A stretch of DNA of 7,261 nucleotides from Bacteroidales bacterium (GCA_003555385.1 PWHO01000182.1:1-7261), one strand, 5' to 3'. Shown: positions 1 to 7,226, counted from the first letter of the stretch. Made by a program: numbers and translations. Notes: a model not told the origin generated them from the sequence alone.

Positions 1-198
1 CTGATATCATGGCTGCAAATGCGCTTTGGCCTGATATCGCTGCAGGCAGAAGGCGTGTTCATTATTGATGCCTACCCGGTGGCTGTACAGTGGACAGACC
101 TGCTGATGGTCGCTGTGACCGTTTTCTGCATTGGGTTACTGGCTTCACTGATCCCCGTAAGGAACATGTGGAAATCCACGGAAAAAGCCCCTTCGTAA
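1..198 (+). CDS. C-terminal end of an FtsX-family ABC transporter permease, LolC/LolE-like (partial)
   Basis: Only the last 65 codons and the TAA stop are in the window; the start lies to the left. The reading frame is open from base 1. The visible end has a short soluble stretch (WLQMRFGLISLQ), then a segment with DAYPV, then one hydrophobic membrane-spanning helix at about visible residues 34-52 (LLMVAVTVFCIGLLASLIP), and a short charged tail. The order 'FG-I-L...YPV...D-helix-P-R' is typical of the C-terminus of LolC/LolE permeases, which with the ATPase LolD release lipoproteins from the inner membrane for transport to the outer membrane. Related FtsX/MacB permeases end similarly, so the exact substrate is inferred and no gene symbol is given. 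The gene converges on pheT, with 30 bases between the two stop codons. Confidence 0.8.
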   Translation: MISWLQMRFGLISLQAEGVFIIDAYPVAVQWTDLLMVAVTVFCIGLLASLIPVRNMWKSTEKAPS

Positions 199-200
199 CG

Positions 201-237
201 GGAAGCCTTAACGGATGGGAAGGAAGCCTTAACGGAT
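201..237. repeat. Short tandem duplication (21-bp period) covering the pheT stop codon
   Basis: GGAAGCCTTAACGGAT (16 bases) occurs at 201-216 and again at 222-237, exactly 21 bases apart. The right copy contains the last codons and TAA stop of pheT read leftward (TAA at 231-229). The left copy puts a second TAA at 210-208 in the same frame, because 21 is a multiple of three. On the plus strand the repeat starts just after the permease stop, and the permease frame continues open through both copies to a TGA at 238-240. It looks like a recent slippage duplication in the gap between two convergent genes. No terminator hairpin with a T-run is visible here. Confidence 0.85.
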
Positions 238-2688
238 TGAAGCCCCGAGCTTTTTCTCGTACGTCTTCGTCAGTTTGTTCATCACTTTATCCACATCCTT
301 GTCGCGCAGGGTTCTTTCCTTATCCAGCAAGGTAAAACTGACAGCATAAGACTTCTTGTTCCTGCCCAGTTTTTCATCCTGATATACATCAAACAGGTTC
401 ACATCACGAAGCAGTTTTTTCCCGGTATCGAAGGCAATGGTTTCAATCTCTGCGAAGCTTACCTCACGGTCAATCAGCAGCGCCAGGTCACGGCGAACCT
501 CAGGATAACGGGGTACTTCTTCATACAGCAATTTTTGTGCGGCAAACCAAGGAAGCAAAGCCTCCCACTCAATTACCCCATAAAATACCTCATCTTTCAG
601 GTCAAATGCCTGCACGGTCTTTTTGTCAAGCATCCCAAGGGTACTTAGCCGGTCATTTCCTGCAAACACATTCATGGAATAGGCGAAGGGGGTCGGGCCT
701 TCCTGTTGCTTTACCTGCAGGCCATCCTTGTTCACTCCCAATCTTTGCAATACAGCATAAATCGCATTCTTCAGATCAAAAAAGTCTGTGGCCGGGAAAG
801 GCTCATGCCAGTTTTCCGGCTGACGCCGGCCGCTCATGAAGAACCCAAGCACCAGGCGTTCACTATAGGCATCAAGGGGACTGGCCTGATTGCCACCGGC
901 ATCCCTGGAATAAATATTGCCGAACTCGTAGAGTTTCAGATCTTCTACCCTGCGGTTCTGATTGTAGCGAATCACCTCCAATCCGCCAAAAAGCAATGAC
1001 TGCCGCATCACATTCAGATCCTGGCTAAGCGGGTTAACGAGTGCAACAGATTTTTCGGGGTCAAACCCATCGTGCTCATAATAGGCAGCACGTGTCAGGG
1101 AATTGTTCATGATCTCATTGAACCCCCGGGAAGAAAGCAGGTCGGCCACCACATTCTGCAATTGTTCATTATCCGGTTTTGGTGATATTACAATGGAGGA
1201 GCGCATTTTCGACGGTACCTCTACATTATTATACCCGTAGATGCGCAGCACTTCCTCGATTACATCGGCCGGACGTGTCACATCCACCCTGTATAAAGGC
1301 ACTGACAAATGAAAACCACTGTTGCTTTCAGAAACGATTTCAAAATCCAGGTCCTCGAGAATACCTCTGGTCTCTTCCGGTGCAAGTGTTTTTCCAATCA
1401 GGGTGTTCAGGTGATTAAAGCTCAGTTCGACCTGCGGCCGCACCAGATTGCCGGGAAATACGTCATTCACCACAGAACTGATGGTTCCACCGGCTACTTC
1501 ACGGATCAGCAAAGCTGCACGCTTCAGGGCAAACACCGTCATTTCAGGATCTGAACCCCGCTCAAAACGGAAAGAAGCCTCCGTTTTCAGGCCGTGATGC
1601 CCGGAAGATTTACGTATGGTAACAGGATCAAAGCAAGCACTTTCAAGGAACACATCGGGGGTCTTTTCGGTGACCCCTGATTTAACTCCGCCAAGTATTC
1701 CCCCCATACACATGGGATCCTTTTCGTTGCAGATCATCAGGTCTTGGCCGGTCAACTCCAGTTTCTCCCCATCCAGGGTTTCAAAGGTCTCTCCTTTCGG
1801 AGGTTTTCTGACAATCACCTTTTTTTGGGAGATGGCAGCCATATCAAAAGCATGCAGGGGTTGACCCACCTCGTGCAACACAAAGTTGGTCACATCCACC
1901 ACGTTGTTAACCGGCTTAAGGCCGATCGACAATAGCCTTTGTTTGAGCCAGTCAGGAGAGTCCTGTACCCGCCCTCCTGATAAGGTCAGGCTGCTGTAGC
2001 GCGGACAGGCCTCCGGGTCTTCAATGCTGACATCAACCGGCAGTTGATCGTTATCGGGCCGGAATCCGGACACGTCAGGCCACAACACTTTATGCTCACG
2101 GCTGTTGTGCTGATGATTCAGCACGGCCACCACATCCCGGGCCACCCCGATATGGGAGGCGGCATCGATGCGGTTGGGCGTCAGGCCGATCTCGTACAAC
2201 CAGTCCTCTTTCAGCGAGAAATATTCTGCCGCCGGCATGCCCACCGGTGCATCTTCCGGAAGCACCATGATCCCCTCATGGGAATCGCCCAGCCCCAGTT
2301 CATCCTCCGCACAGATCATCCCCTCCGATCGTTCTCCCCTGATTTTCGCCTTTTTTATATCGAAAGATCCCTTTTCAGAATACAGGGTGGTGCCGACCCT
2401 AGCAACCAGCACCTTCTGCCCTTCACGTACATTCGGAGCACCGCAAACAATGGGCAGGGGATCATTCCCCCCGGCATCCACGCTGGTCAGAACCAGGCGG
2501 TCCGCATTGGGGTGTTGCACAGAGGAAAGCACCCTCCCGACCACGACTCCTTTCAGCCCGCCGGGCACCGTTTCCCTTTTTTCCAGTCCTTCCACTTCAA
2601 GTCCGCAATCGGTCAGCAACACCGACAGTTCTTCCGGGTTTTTCCCGGTATTCACATAACTTTTCAGCCAATTGTATGAAATGTGCAT
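229..2688 (-). CDS. pheT: Phenylalanine--tRNA ligase beta subunit
   Basis: The encoded 819-residue protein is the beta chain of the cytoplasmic alpha2-beta2 synthetase that charges tRNA-Phe using ATP; the beta chain carries tRNA-binding and editing domains. The family's domain order is complete: N-terminal start (MHISYNWLK), tRNA-binding OB fold at about 42-150 (HPNADRL, CGAPNV), B3/B4 editing domain at about 215-385 (NNVVDVTNFV, GQPLHAFD, RFERG), B5 domain at about 412-485 ending in DVIEEVLRIYGY, the catalytically inactive synthetase-like core at about 490-705, and a C-terminal FDX-ACB anticodon-binding domain at about 726-819 (RYPEVRRDLALL, through to KLGASIR). Length is normal for the family. 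I chose the ATG at 2688; a TTG seven codons upstream at 2709 is open but adds residues not typical of the family. No pheS is in the window. The gene follows the coiled-coil gene by 39 bases, so an operon is likely. Nothing looks broken. Confidence 0.97.
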   Translation of the reverse strand: MHISYNWLKSYVNTGKNPEELSVLLTDCGLEVEGLEKRETVPGGLKGVVVGRVLSSVQHPNADRLVLTSVDAGGNDPLPIVCGAPNVREGQKVLVARVGTTLYSEKGSFDIKKAKIRGERSEGMICAEDELGLGDSHEGIMVLPEDAPVGMPAAEYFSLKEDWLYEIGLTPNRIDAASHIGVARDVVAVLNHQHNSREHKVLWPDVSGFRPDNDQLPVDVSIEDPEACPRYSSLTLSGGRVQDSPDWLKQRLLSIGLKPVNNVVDVTNFVLHEVGQPLHAFDMAAISQKKVIVRKPPKGETFETLDGEKLELTGQDLMICNEKDPMCMGGILGGVKSGVTEKTPDVFLESACFDPVTIRKSSGHHGLKTEASFRFERGSDPEMTVFALKRAALLIREVAGGTISSVVNDVFPGNLVRPQVELSFNHLNTLIGKTLAPEETRGILEDLDFEIVSESNSGFHLSVPLYRVDVTRPADVIEEVLRIYGYNNVEVPSKMRSSIVISPKPDNEQLQNVVADLLSSRGFNEIMNNSLTRAAYYEHDGFDPEKSVALVNPLSQDLNVMRQSLLFGGLEVIRYNQNRRVEDLKLYEFGNIYSRDAGGNQASPLDAYSERLVLGFFMSGRRQPENWHEPFPATDFFDLKNAIYAVLQRLGVNKDGLQVKQQEGPTPFAYSMNVFAGNDRLSTLGMLDKKTVQAFDLKDEVFYGVIEWEALLPWFAAQKLLYEEVPRYPEVRRDLALLIDREVSFAEIETIAFDTGKKLLRDVNLFDVYQDEKLGRNKKSYAVSFTLLDKERTLRDKDVDKVMNKLTKTYEKKLGASIR

Positions 2689-2727
2689 CCCTAAAATGTA
2701 TTTGTGCAATAAAGAAAACGGTCATAC

Positions 2728-3645
2728 CTATCTGAGCTCCAATGCTGTTTCACCCAGACGATGCTCGTCGGTGAACAGGGAAATGGAGTATACCCCGGGT
2801 TCAAATTCTTCCGTTCTCTCCCAGGTCATGCATGTATTCAGCTCCTGGTTCTGGTAATTCACCACTTGTGACGCCGAATACTGCAATGTATCTTCCATGT
2901 GCAGGAAAGCGTGTTCCATGGTGTCACTCAACCGCATAATATTGCCGTCGGGGTCTGCAATACGCATATACACATTCAATTCGCCTGCAGGTACGATGGG
3001 GTTTTCACCTATCAGGAAACACACCCTGATCTGCTCTACCCTGCTGGCCCGGTCGGTCTCCGCTTCACGTCCGCGTCCGCGAATGCGGAAAGGGAAGGGT
3101 TCAATCTGGTAGGCCCGCAGTGCGGAAGCCATTTCCACCTGCGACTCCAGCTGCTGCTTGTCTTCTGTCAGCTCGGTGGTTCTCCTGGTGACCTGTTCGA
3201 TCTCATCCCGCATTTGCACGTTCTCTGCTTTCAGCACCCGGTTTTCGGTATGCAGACTGTCTATTTCATGCACATAATTCTGGGTAATTTCCCGCAAAAG
3301 ATTCAGCTGACGGCGAATCCTGTAATAATCTTCCTGGCGGCGGATCAAGTCCTGAATCTCTTCTGCATTGGCCTGAATGACGCTGTCCTTATCGGCCAGC
3401 ACACTGTCATACTCTATCTTGAAGTGGTAGTAATCCTCCAGCACTGAATCCAGTTCATGCTGCAGTCCGCGGTTGAGCTCCTCGGCAATTTCCCTTTCCG
3501 TGGTGACTTCCCGTAAAGACTGACGACTGGTGACCCAAAGGATCCCAAGCAGCAACACCAGCAACCCCATAACAAGAATGGTTATGCGGTATATTTTCTC
3601 ATTTTTTTTGTTTGCCTCCGGCTTTACATTCCCTTTTGTTTCCAT
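2728..3645 (-). CDS. Membrane-anchored coiled-coil protein of unknown function
   Basis: This 305-residue protein has no function I can assign. It starts with a Lys-rich cytoplasmic tail (1-17), followed by one strongly hydrophobic helix at about 18-38 (ITILVMGLLVLLLGILWV). No cleavage site is evident, so it is probably a type II inner-membrane protein with its bulk in the periplasm. Residues about 42-176 are rich in Glu, Arg, Gln and Leu and look like a long coiled coil. Residues about 177-305 are predicted by eye to be beta-rich, with RVEQIRVCFLIGEN, AGELNVYMRIADPDG and EPGVYSISLF. From memory, similar coiled-coil proteins with an 'IRVCF...EN...AG...Y-RI-PDG' C-terminal part are widespread in Bacteroidota, often left as hypothetical; this is recall, not a search. 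The ATG at 3645 comes just before the Lys-rich tail. Its stop (2728-2730) is 39 bases from the pheT ATG. Co-transcription is likely, but a functional link to tRNA charging is not implied. Confidence 0.85.
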   Translation of the reverse strand: METKGNVKPEANKKNEKIYRITILVMGLLVLLLGILWVTSRQSLREVTTEREIAEELNRGLQHELDSVLEDYYHFKIEYDSVLADKDSVIQANAEEIQDLIRRQEDYYRIRRQLNLLREITQNYVHEIDSLHTENRVLKAENVQMRDEIEQVTRRTTELTEDKQQLESQVEMASALRAYQIEPFPFRIRGRGREAETDRASRVEQIRVCFLIGENPIVPAGELNVYMRIADPDGNIMRLSDTMEHAFLHMEDTLQYSASQVVNYQNQELNTCMTWERTEEFEPGVYSISLFTDEHRLGETALELR

Positions 3646-3689
3646 AATGAATCTGGTCCCTGAATTGGTTGTTTATTGAATTGATTTGA

Positions 3690-3710
3690 TTTTCTGTTTT
3701 CTGTTTTCCG
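3690..3710. repeat. Three-copy 7-bp tandem repeat TTTTCTG
   Basis: TTTTCTG occurs at 3690-3696 and 3697-3703, followed by TTTTCCG at 3704-3710 with one change. On the minus strand this reads as a CAGAAAA-type A-rich tract, 45-65 bases upstream of the coiled-coil gene start. It could be a slippage-prone tract in the leader or simply low-complexity sequence; no function is shown. Confidence 0.75.
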
Positions 3711-3843
3711 GACAAAAAAGCATCTTAACCTAAAAGAATGACCTTTTGCCAGCAATGTGCATTTTTTTATCCCGGCCTTTACTATCTTGACAACTCAAAA
3801 CAGCCTCACAATCAAAGGAGAAGACCTTCGGAATAATGCTGTG

Positions 3844-3851
3844 CAAATTTA
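3844..3851 (-). promoter_or_regulatory. Candidate Bacteroidota -7 promoter box for the coiled-coil gene / pheT unit
   Basis: Read on the minus strand, bases 3851-3844 are TAAATTTG, a perfect match to the TAnnTTTG -7 consensus known for the primary sigma factor of Bacteroides and Flavobacterium. Transcription from it would start near 3837 and give a leader of about 190 bases before the ATG at 3645. The weakness is the -33 element: no clear TTTG lies about 20 bases upstream, where only TACTGA is seen. An 8-base box with two free positions can occur by chance in AT-rich DNA. Confidence 0.35.
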
Positions 3852-3883
3852 TACAATTTTAAGGGATTATCTCAGTAATATTT

Positions 3884-4579
3884 ATGTTCCCCCGTACTTA
3901 CATAAAAAATTTCATCTCTCTGATATACCCCGATTTATGCTGTGTCTGCAAAAAGCAGCTTTTCGGGGGCGAAGAGCATGTTTGCAGTTATTGCCTTGCG
4001 GCACTTCCCCACACCGGATTTCACAAACACACGGACAACCAGCTTACTGAAATATTCCGGGGAAGGGCAAACATTGCAGGAGGCACTGCCCTGTTTCATT
4101 TCCAGAAAGGAGGGATGGTGCAGCGCCTCATTCATCAGTTCAAATACCAGAAGGATCTTACCCTGGGATTCTGGCTTGGACAAAAGCTGGGAGGCACCCT
4201 GAAACGTTCCCCCCTTTTCTCCGGCCTTGACTGCATCATCCCCGTCCCTTTGCACCCTGACAAAGAAAAAAGCAGAGGGTTCAACCAAAGTAAGGTGATC
4301 GGAAACGGGATCGGGGATATACTGGGTATCCCCTGCAGGGATGATCTGCTGGTCAGAAAAGAGGCAACTTCCAGCCAGACAAAAAAATCCCGGTTCCATC
4401 GCTGGGAAAATGTATCTGCCGTGTTTGAATGCCCCGATAAGCAATCCCTGGAAAACATGAAGGTATTACTGATCGATGATGTGGTTACCACAGGGGCAAC
4501 CCTGGAAGCTTGTGCATTGAAACTGATGGAGAGCAGAGGGGTCAGGGTATGGGTGGCCACACTGGGGATCACTACCTGA
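3884..4579 (+). CDS. comF: ComF family protein (zinc-ribbon phosphoribosyltransferase-like)
   Basis: The 231-residue protein has the full ComF layout. An N-terminal zinc-ribbon carries two CxxC pairs (C19/C22 in CCVC and C34/C37 in CSYC). The conserved core FKYQKD lies at 86-91. IIPVPLHPDKEKSRGFNQSK, at about 118-137, is the family signature, with RGFNQ central. Then come SSQTKKSRFHRWENVSAVF at about 163-181 and the PRPP-binding motif VLLIDDVVTTGATLEAC at 194-210. In naturally competent bacteria ComF is needed for DNA uptake or its later steps, acting in the cytoplasm with the helicase ComFA and DprA. Most non-competent genomes also carry homologues (GntX-like), so competence cannot be inferred from this gene alone. 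Length is normal and the frame intact. The ATG at 3884 places the zinc ribbon at the expected distance from the N-terminus. It is transcribed alone, away from the coiled-coil gene and toward the lamin-tail gene, with 28 bases between the stops. Confidence 0.93.
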   Translation: MFPRTYIKNFISLIYPDLCCVCKKQLFGGEEHVCSYCLAALPHTGFHKHTDNQLTEIFRGRANIAGGTALFHFQKGGMVQRLIHQFKYQKDLTLGFWLGQKLGGTLKRSPLFSGLDCIIPVPLHPDKEKSRGFNQSKVIGNGIGDILGIPCRDDLLVRKEATSSQTKKSRFHRWENVSAVFECPDKQSLENMKVLLIDDVVTTGATLEACALKLMESRGVRVWVATLGITT

Positions 4580-4586
4580 GATTGGC

Positions 4587-4621
4587 GCCCGGACCTGCTT
4601 CACCGGGCTAAAGCTGCCCGG
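4587..4621. terminator. GC-rich alternative hairpins at the convergent comF / lamin-tail gene ends (possible bidirectional terminator)
   Basis: GCCCGG at 4587-4592, CCGGGC at 4603-4608 and GCCCGG again at 4616-4621 can form two mutually exclusive 6-bp all-GC stems that share the middle arm, with loops of 10 and 7 bases. The second hairpin covers the last codons and stop of the lamin-tail gene. Neither strand has a T-run after the stem, so this is not a classic intrinsic terminator. Its position between two converging stops makes a role in 3'-end formation or mRNA end protection plausible. Confidence 0.35.
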
Positions 4622-7226
4622 CCAGTACCACGGGAAGTTTTGCTGTCCGCACTTTCCCATGGGCATTGAACACTTCCAGGAAGATCACATACATCCCGAT
4701 GGCAGCCCTTTGCCCTTTACCGGTCGATCCGTTCCAGGTAAAAGCCCCTTCCACGGCCATGGCCTCTCCGTTCACAAGCTGTTTCACCTTTCTCCCGAAA
4801 CGGTCAAAAACAAGCACATTGGCCACATAGCCCGGCTCCTGCATCCGGTAAAGAATTTGCACCACATCATCTGTGCCGCTGCCATCTGGCGCAAAAAGCG
4901 GGGAACTCAATTCAAACACAGCCCCGTTATCGGTCAAAGAAGCCAGGTGTTGGGCATTCCTGTAGCCGGGGGTTCCGAAGCCCGTGGATGCCGCGCCCGA
5001 ATGCCAGTTGTGCCTGTCTTCCGACGGCCTGTCGGGATGAAGCCGCTCCAAAGCAACCCCGTTGAAATCAACCAGCAGGGGCAGGTGCATTTCCTCCGAA
5101 AACGTCAGCTCATCAATGACCACGTGCCCCCTCCCGGCCAGCACCAACAGCCCTCCCCTGTTGGTCATACCCGGCAGACGCTCCACTTCTGCAAAACCGC
5201 CGGGATTTGTTGTGTAAAAGGTTTCCAGTACCCCCTTCACATCGCTACTCAACACCACATAATCGCCGGGAAACACCAGAAAGCTTTCCCCGCTGACAAT
5301 CCGGGGGTCTGTAAGATTGCCGGTGAATGTATCCTTTGAGGCCACCAGGCAGTCTTTCAGATCAAACACATTTTCGCTTCGGTTGTAAATTTCCACGTAA
5401 CGTGATCCGCCCGGAGGCGGATTGAAAAGCACTTCATTGATAACCATATCTGAAGGCCCGGCCCGCACAGGAACCGCAGCAGGGACCACAAAATTCTCCA
5501 GTCCGTTTCCGGCACAATCTTTGATTTCCTCCGCCACTTCCACCTTGTACACAACCCCTTCTGAAAGCGGATGCGACAGTGACAGGCGCACCGACGAAAA
5601 AGCAGGCCCCTGCGGATCAGCCGATACGGGAACCCCGACCCCCTCACTGACGAGATAATTACCCGTTTGCCCCAGGCTGATATCATCCATGGGCTGGTCG
5701 AAATGCAGCAGGATCGTCTGGCTGTCCACGTAGCCTGCCCGCAACAATTCCGGCACCGAAACATTGGGATTCTCAGCCAGCACAGAATTGGGAGCACCCG
5801 GTGTTCCTCCCCGGGTATCAACCGAAGCCTTCCAGTTCTCCGCGCCCTGACAAAAATTATAGGGGTCAATCTTCTCCAGCGACCATCCGCCACCCGCTTT
5901 TGACTGATCCCTGTACCATGAATCGGAATAGCTCACATGGGAGATCATTTCCCCGGCATCATCATACAGCACAAGGGAGGAACCACCCATGGGCAGGGCA
6001 TTGACGCCAAGCCCGGGTACCGCCACCACATTCCCGGAACCTTCCGGAAACAGGCCCTCCAAAAAAGGGTAAGCCGCTTCATTGGCCAGCACCAGGTGCC
6101 CTTTGGCGGGGATGACTGCTTCCGGCAGGGTTTGCGAACTATTCCCGTATTGCAACGTCCAGCCTTCCAGGTTCACCGGCACACGGGTGGTGTTATACAG
6201 CTCCAGCCAGTCATGCGGAGGAAGCTGAACCACAGGACGGCTGTTGACCATCAGTTCATTGAAAACCACGTCAAAACGGGCAGATACGTAATGTACAAAT
6301 GTTCCGGAATAGTCTTCCATCAACTGTCCGTCGACCCCTTTAACCCCTGATACATTCAGGGTGTACAAGTGATTTTCCAGGAAGTTGCGACCAAACAACA
6401 GGCGCACCACGTGGGGCTTCTGCGGATCGATGGCAGCCACCAAAGGATGCCCCGCTTCCCCGTCCGCCCTGTAATTGTTCACTGACCCGGCGCTGCCCTC
6501 ATCCACCACCTGGCTGAAATATACATCCAGGCTGCCGGCCGAAACCACTTCCACTTTATCCACCCGGGGAGGTTTTCCGGGGAGGATATCACCCACACGG
6601 AAATCATCAAAATAAAACCGCCGGCTGTTGGTGGTGGTGTAGGTGCAACTTACCCCGAACCACGCTGCCGTGGTAAATGTGGCATCATAGACGGCCCCCT
6701 GGGGAATAAAAAGATGCCCCCCCGAAGGATCGGCGGATAACTCCCACCTCCCTGACGCATCGCGGGTAACCCTGACACGTATCCGGTTATTGGTGGTCGT
6801 GGCCAGGTTCATGGAGCCTTCCAGCAGCACCTCCACCTCTTCCCCGTTCTGGCGGCAGAAATACAACCGCTTATTGTCTGTTCCCGTTTTACCGATCTGA
6901 ATAAAATCCCCCCGCAGTGCACCGGAAAGATCAGGCCGGTCACTGACCAGGTAAATCCTGGGATGGTTATTGTCAGAGGGCGTAAAAGCCATCCGCACCC
7001 AAAAATCCCACTGCGTATCACGGATCACCCGGCTGGGTGTGGATAACCAGGCAGACCCTGCCCCTTCACTGAAAAGCCGGAGCATGCCCTGGTCCACCGT
7101 AAAATTATCATGGTCTCCCGTCCATGGCGGGTCATGGGTAAAGTTCCCGTTGCTGAAATCATCCGCAAACTGGGCAAAAGCCGCCAGATGACAGAACAAC
7201 ACAATACAAAACAACGCTTTCCGCAT
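4608..7226 (-). CDS. Secreted multidomain lamin-tail domain protein with FlgD-like C-terminal domain
   Basis: This 872-residue protein begins with a Sec signal peptide (MRKALFCIVLFCHLAAFAQ; likely cut after AFA or AFAQ at 18-19). Residues about 20-213 resemble a concanavalin/LamG-like beta-sandwich ('DDFSNGNF...W' to 'FYFDDFRVGD'). Two repeats of the same module follow: an Ig-like domain of the Big_5/SbsA type (about 218-313 and 490-588) and then a lamin-tail domain (about 318-480 and 592-757). The lamin-tail calls rest on FNELMVNS with WLELYN (322-345), INEVLFNPPPGGSRYVEIYN (596-615), and a GTPG motif ending each module (474-477; 751-754). The C-terminal 100 residues match the FlgD-Ig/gliding-motility-associated type: APDGSGTDD (779-787), VFDRFGRKV (806-814), WNG (831-833), GMYVIFLE (844-851). 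In Bacteroidota such an end can serve as a type IX secretion signal (type B). The protein is therefore probably exported to the surface or released. Bacterial lamin-tail domains are linked in the literature to surface proteins and hydrolases; no catalytic domain is visible here, so a binding role is inferred. The frame is intact. The ATG at 7226 gives the signal peptide directly. Confidence 0.88.
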   Translation of the reverse strand: MRKALFCIVLFCHLAAFAQFADDFSNGNFTHDPPWTGDHDNFTVDQGMLRLFSEGAGSAWLSTPSRVIRDTQWDFWVRMAFTPSDNNHPRIYLVSDRPDLSGALRGDFIQIGKTGTDNKRLYFCRQNGEEVEVLLEGSMNLATTTNNRIRVRVTRDASGRWELSADPSGGHLFIPQGAVYDATFTTAAWFGVSCTYTTTNSRRFYFDDFRVGDILPGKPPRVDKVEVVSAGSLDVYFSQVVDEGSAGSVNNYRADGEAGHPLVAAIDPQKPHVVRLLFGRNFLENHLYTLNVSGVKGVDGQLMEDYSGTFVHYVSARFDVVFNELMVNSRPVVQLPPHDWLELYNTTRVPVNLEGWTLQYGNSSQTLPEAVIPAKGHLVLANEAAYPFLEGLFPEGSGNVVAVPGLGVNALPMGGSSLVLYDDAGEMISHVSYSDSWYRDQSKAGGGWSLEKIDPYNFCQGAENWKASVDTRGGTPGAPNSVLAENPNVSVPELLRAGYVDSQTILLHFDQPMDDISLGQTGNYLVSEGVGVPVSADPQGPAFSSVRLSLSHPLSEGVVYKVEVAEEIKDCAGNGLENFVVPAAVPVRAGPSDMVINEVLFNPPPGGSRYVEIYNRSENVFDLKDCLVASKDTFTGNLTDPRIVSGESFLVFPGDYVVLSSDVKGVLETFYTTNPGGFAEVERLPGMTNRGGLLVLAGRGHVVIDELTFSEEMHLPLLVDFNGVALERLHPDRPSEDRHNWHSGAASTGFGTPGYRNAQHLASLTDNGAVFELSSPLFAPDGSGTDDVVQILYRMQEPGYVANVLVFDRFGRKVKQLVNGEAMAVEGAFTWNGSTGKGQRAAIGMYVIFLEVFNAHGKVRTAKLPVVLAGQL

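Larger units (their letters stand above)
3646..3883. other. AT-rich divergent intergenic region between the coiled-coil gene and comF
   Basis: These 238 bases separate two divergently transcribed genes and should hold both promoters. Seen in it: a perfect TAAATTTG box on the minus strand (3851-3844), a 7-bp tandem repeat (3690-3710), and a possible 10-codon minus-strand ORF (3762-3730, MHIAGKRSFF) whose ATG follows a run of A. On the plus strand, TTGACA at 3787-3792 has no -10 partner at normal spacing, and I found no perfect TAnnTTTG box for comF; TATTTATG, which runs into the comF ATG, is the nearest match and is too close to the start. Neither gene has a well-placed Shine-Dalgarno sequence: AAGGGA at 3861-3866 is 17 bases from the comF start. 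This is usual in Bacteroidota. Confidence 0.7.

Noticed and set aside
1..38. GATATC appearing twice (3-8 and 33-38)
   Set aside because: A 6-base palindrome repeated within a coding region is expected by chance; no longer repeat surrounds it.
2044..2679. 211-codon open frame on the plus strand opposite the start of pheT
   Set aside because: It lies fully antisense to the conserved tRNA-binding region of pheT. Its translation is rich in His, Pro and Arg with no recognisable domain, as expected from a shadow frame.
2689..2709. TTG start for pheT adding seven residues (HKYILG after the start)
   Set aside because: The family normally starts with M-(K/H)-ISYNWLK, which the ATG at 2688 provides; TTG is a rarer start and the extra residues have no family support.
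3787..3792. TTGACA resembling a sigma70 -35 box upstream of comF
   Set aside because: No TATAAT-like box lies 16-18 bases downstream, and Bacteroidota primary sigma factors use different elements.
3757..4050. 97-codon plus-strand frame overlapping the comF start
   Set aside because: It runs in another frame through the ComF zinc-ribbon region and has no recognisable features.
3935..4444. 169-codon minus-strand frame opposite comF (and another at 4135-4572)
   Set aside because: Both are antisense to well-conserved ComF motifs and show no family features.
4659..5339. 226-codon plus-strand frame opposite the end of the lamin-tail gene
   Set aside because: Antisense to the FlgD-like and second lamin-tail regions; composition is His/Pro/Gln-rich with no domain.
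5357..5893. 178-codon minus-strand frame inside the lamin-tail gene
   Set aside because: It is a same-strand out-of-frame shadow, very rich in Arg, Cys and Trp. The main frame is continuous with clear domains, so there is no frameshift.
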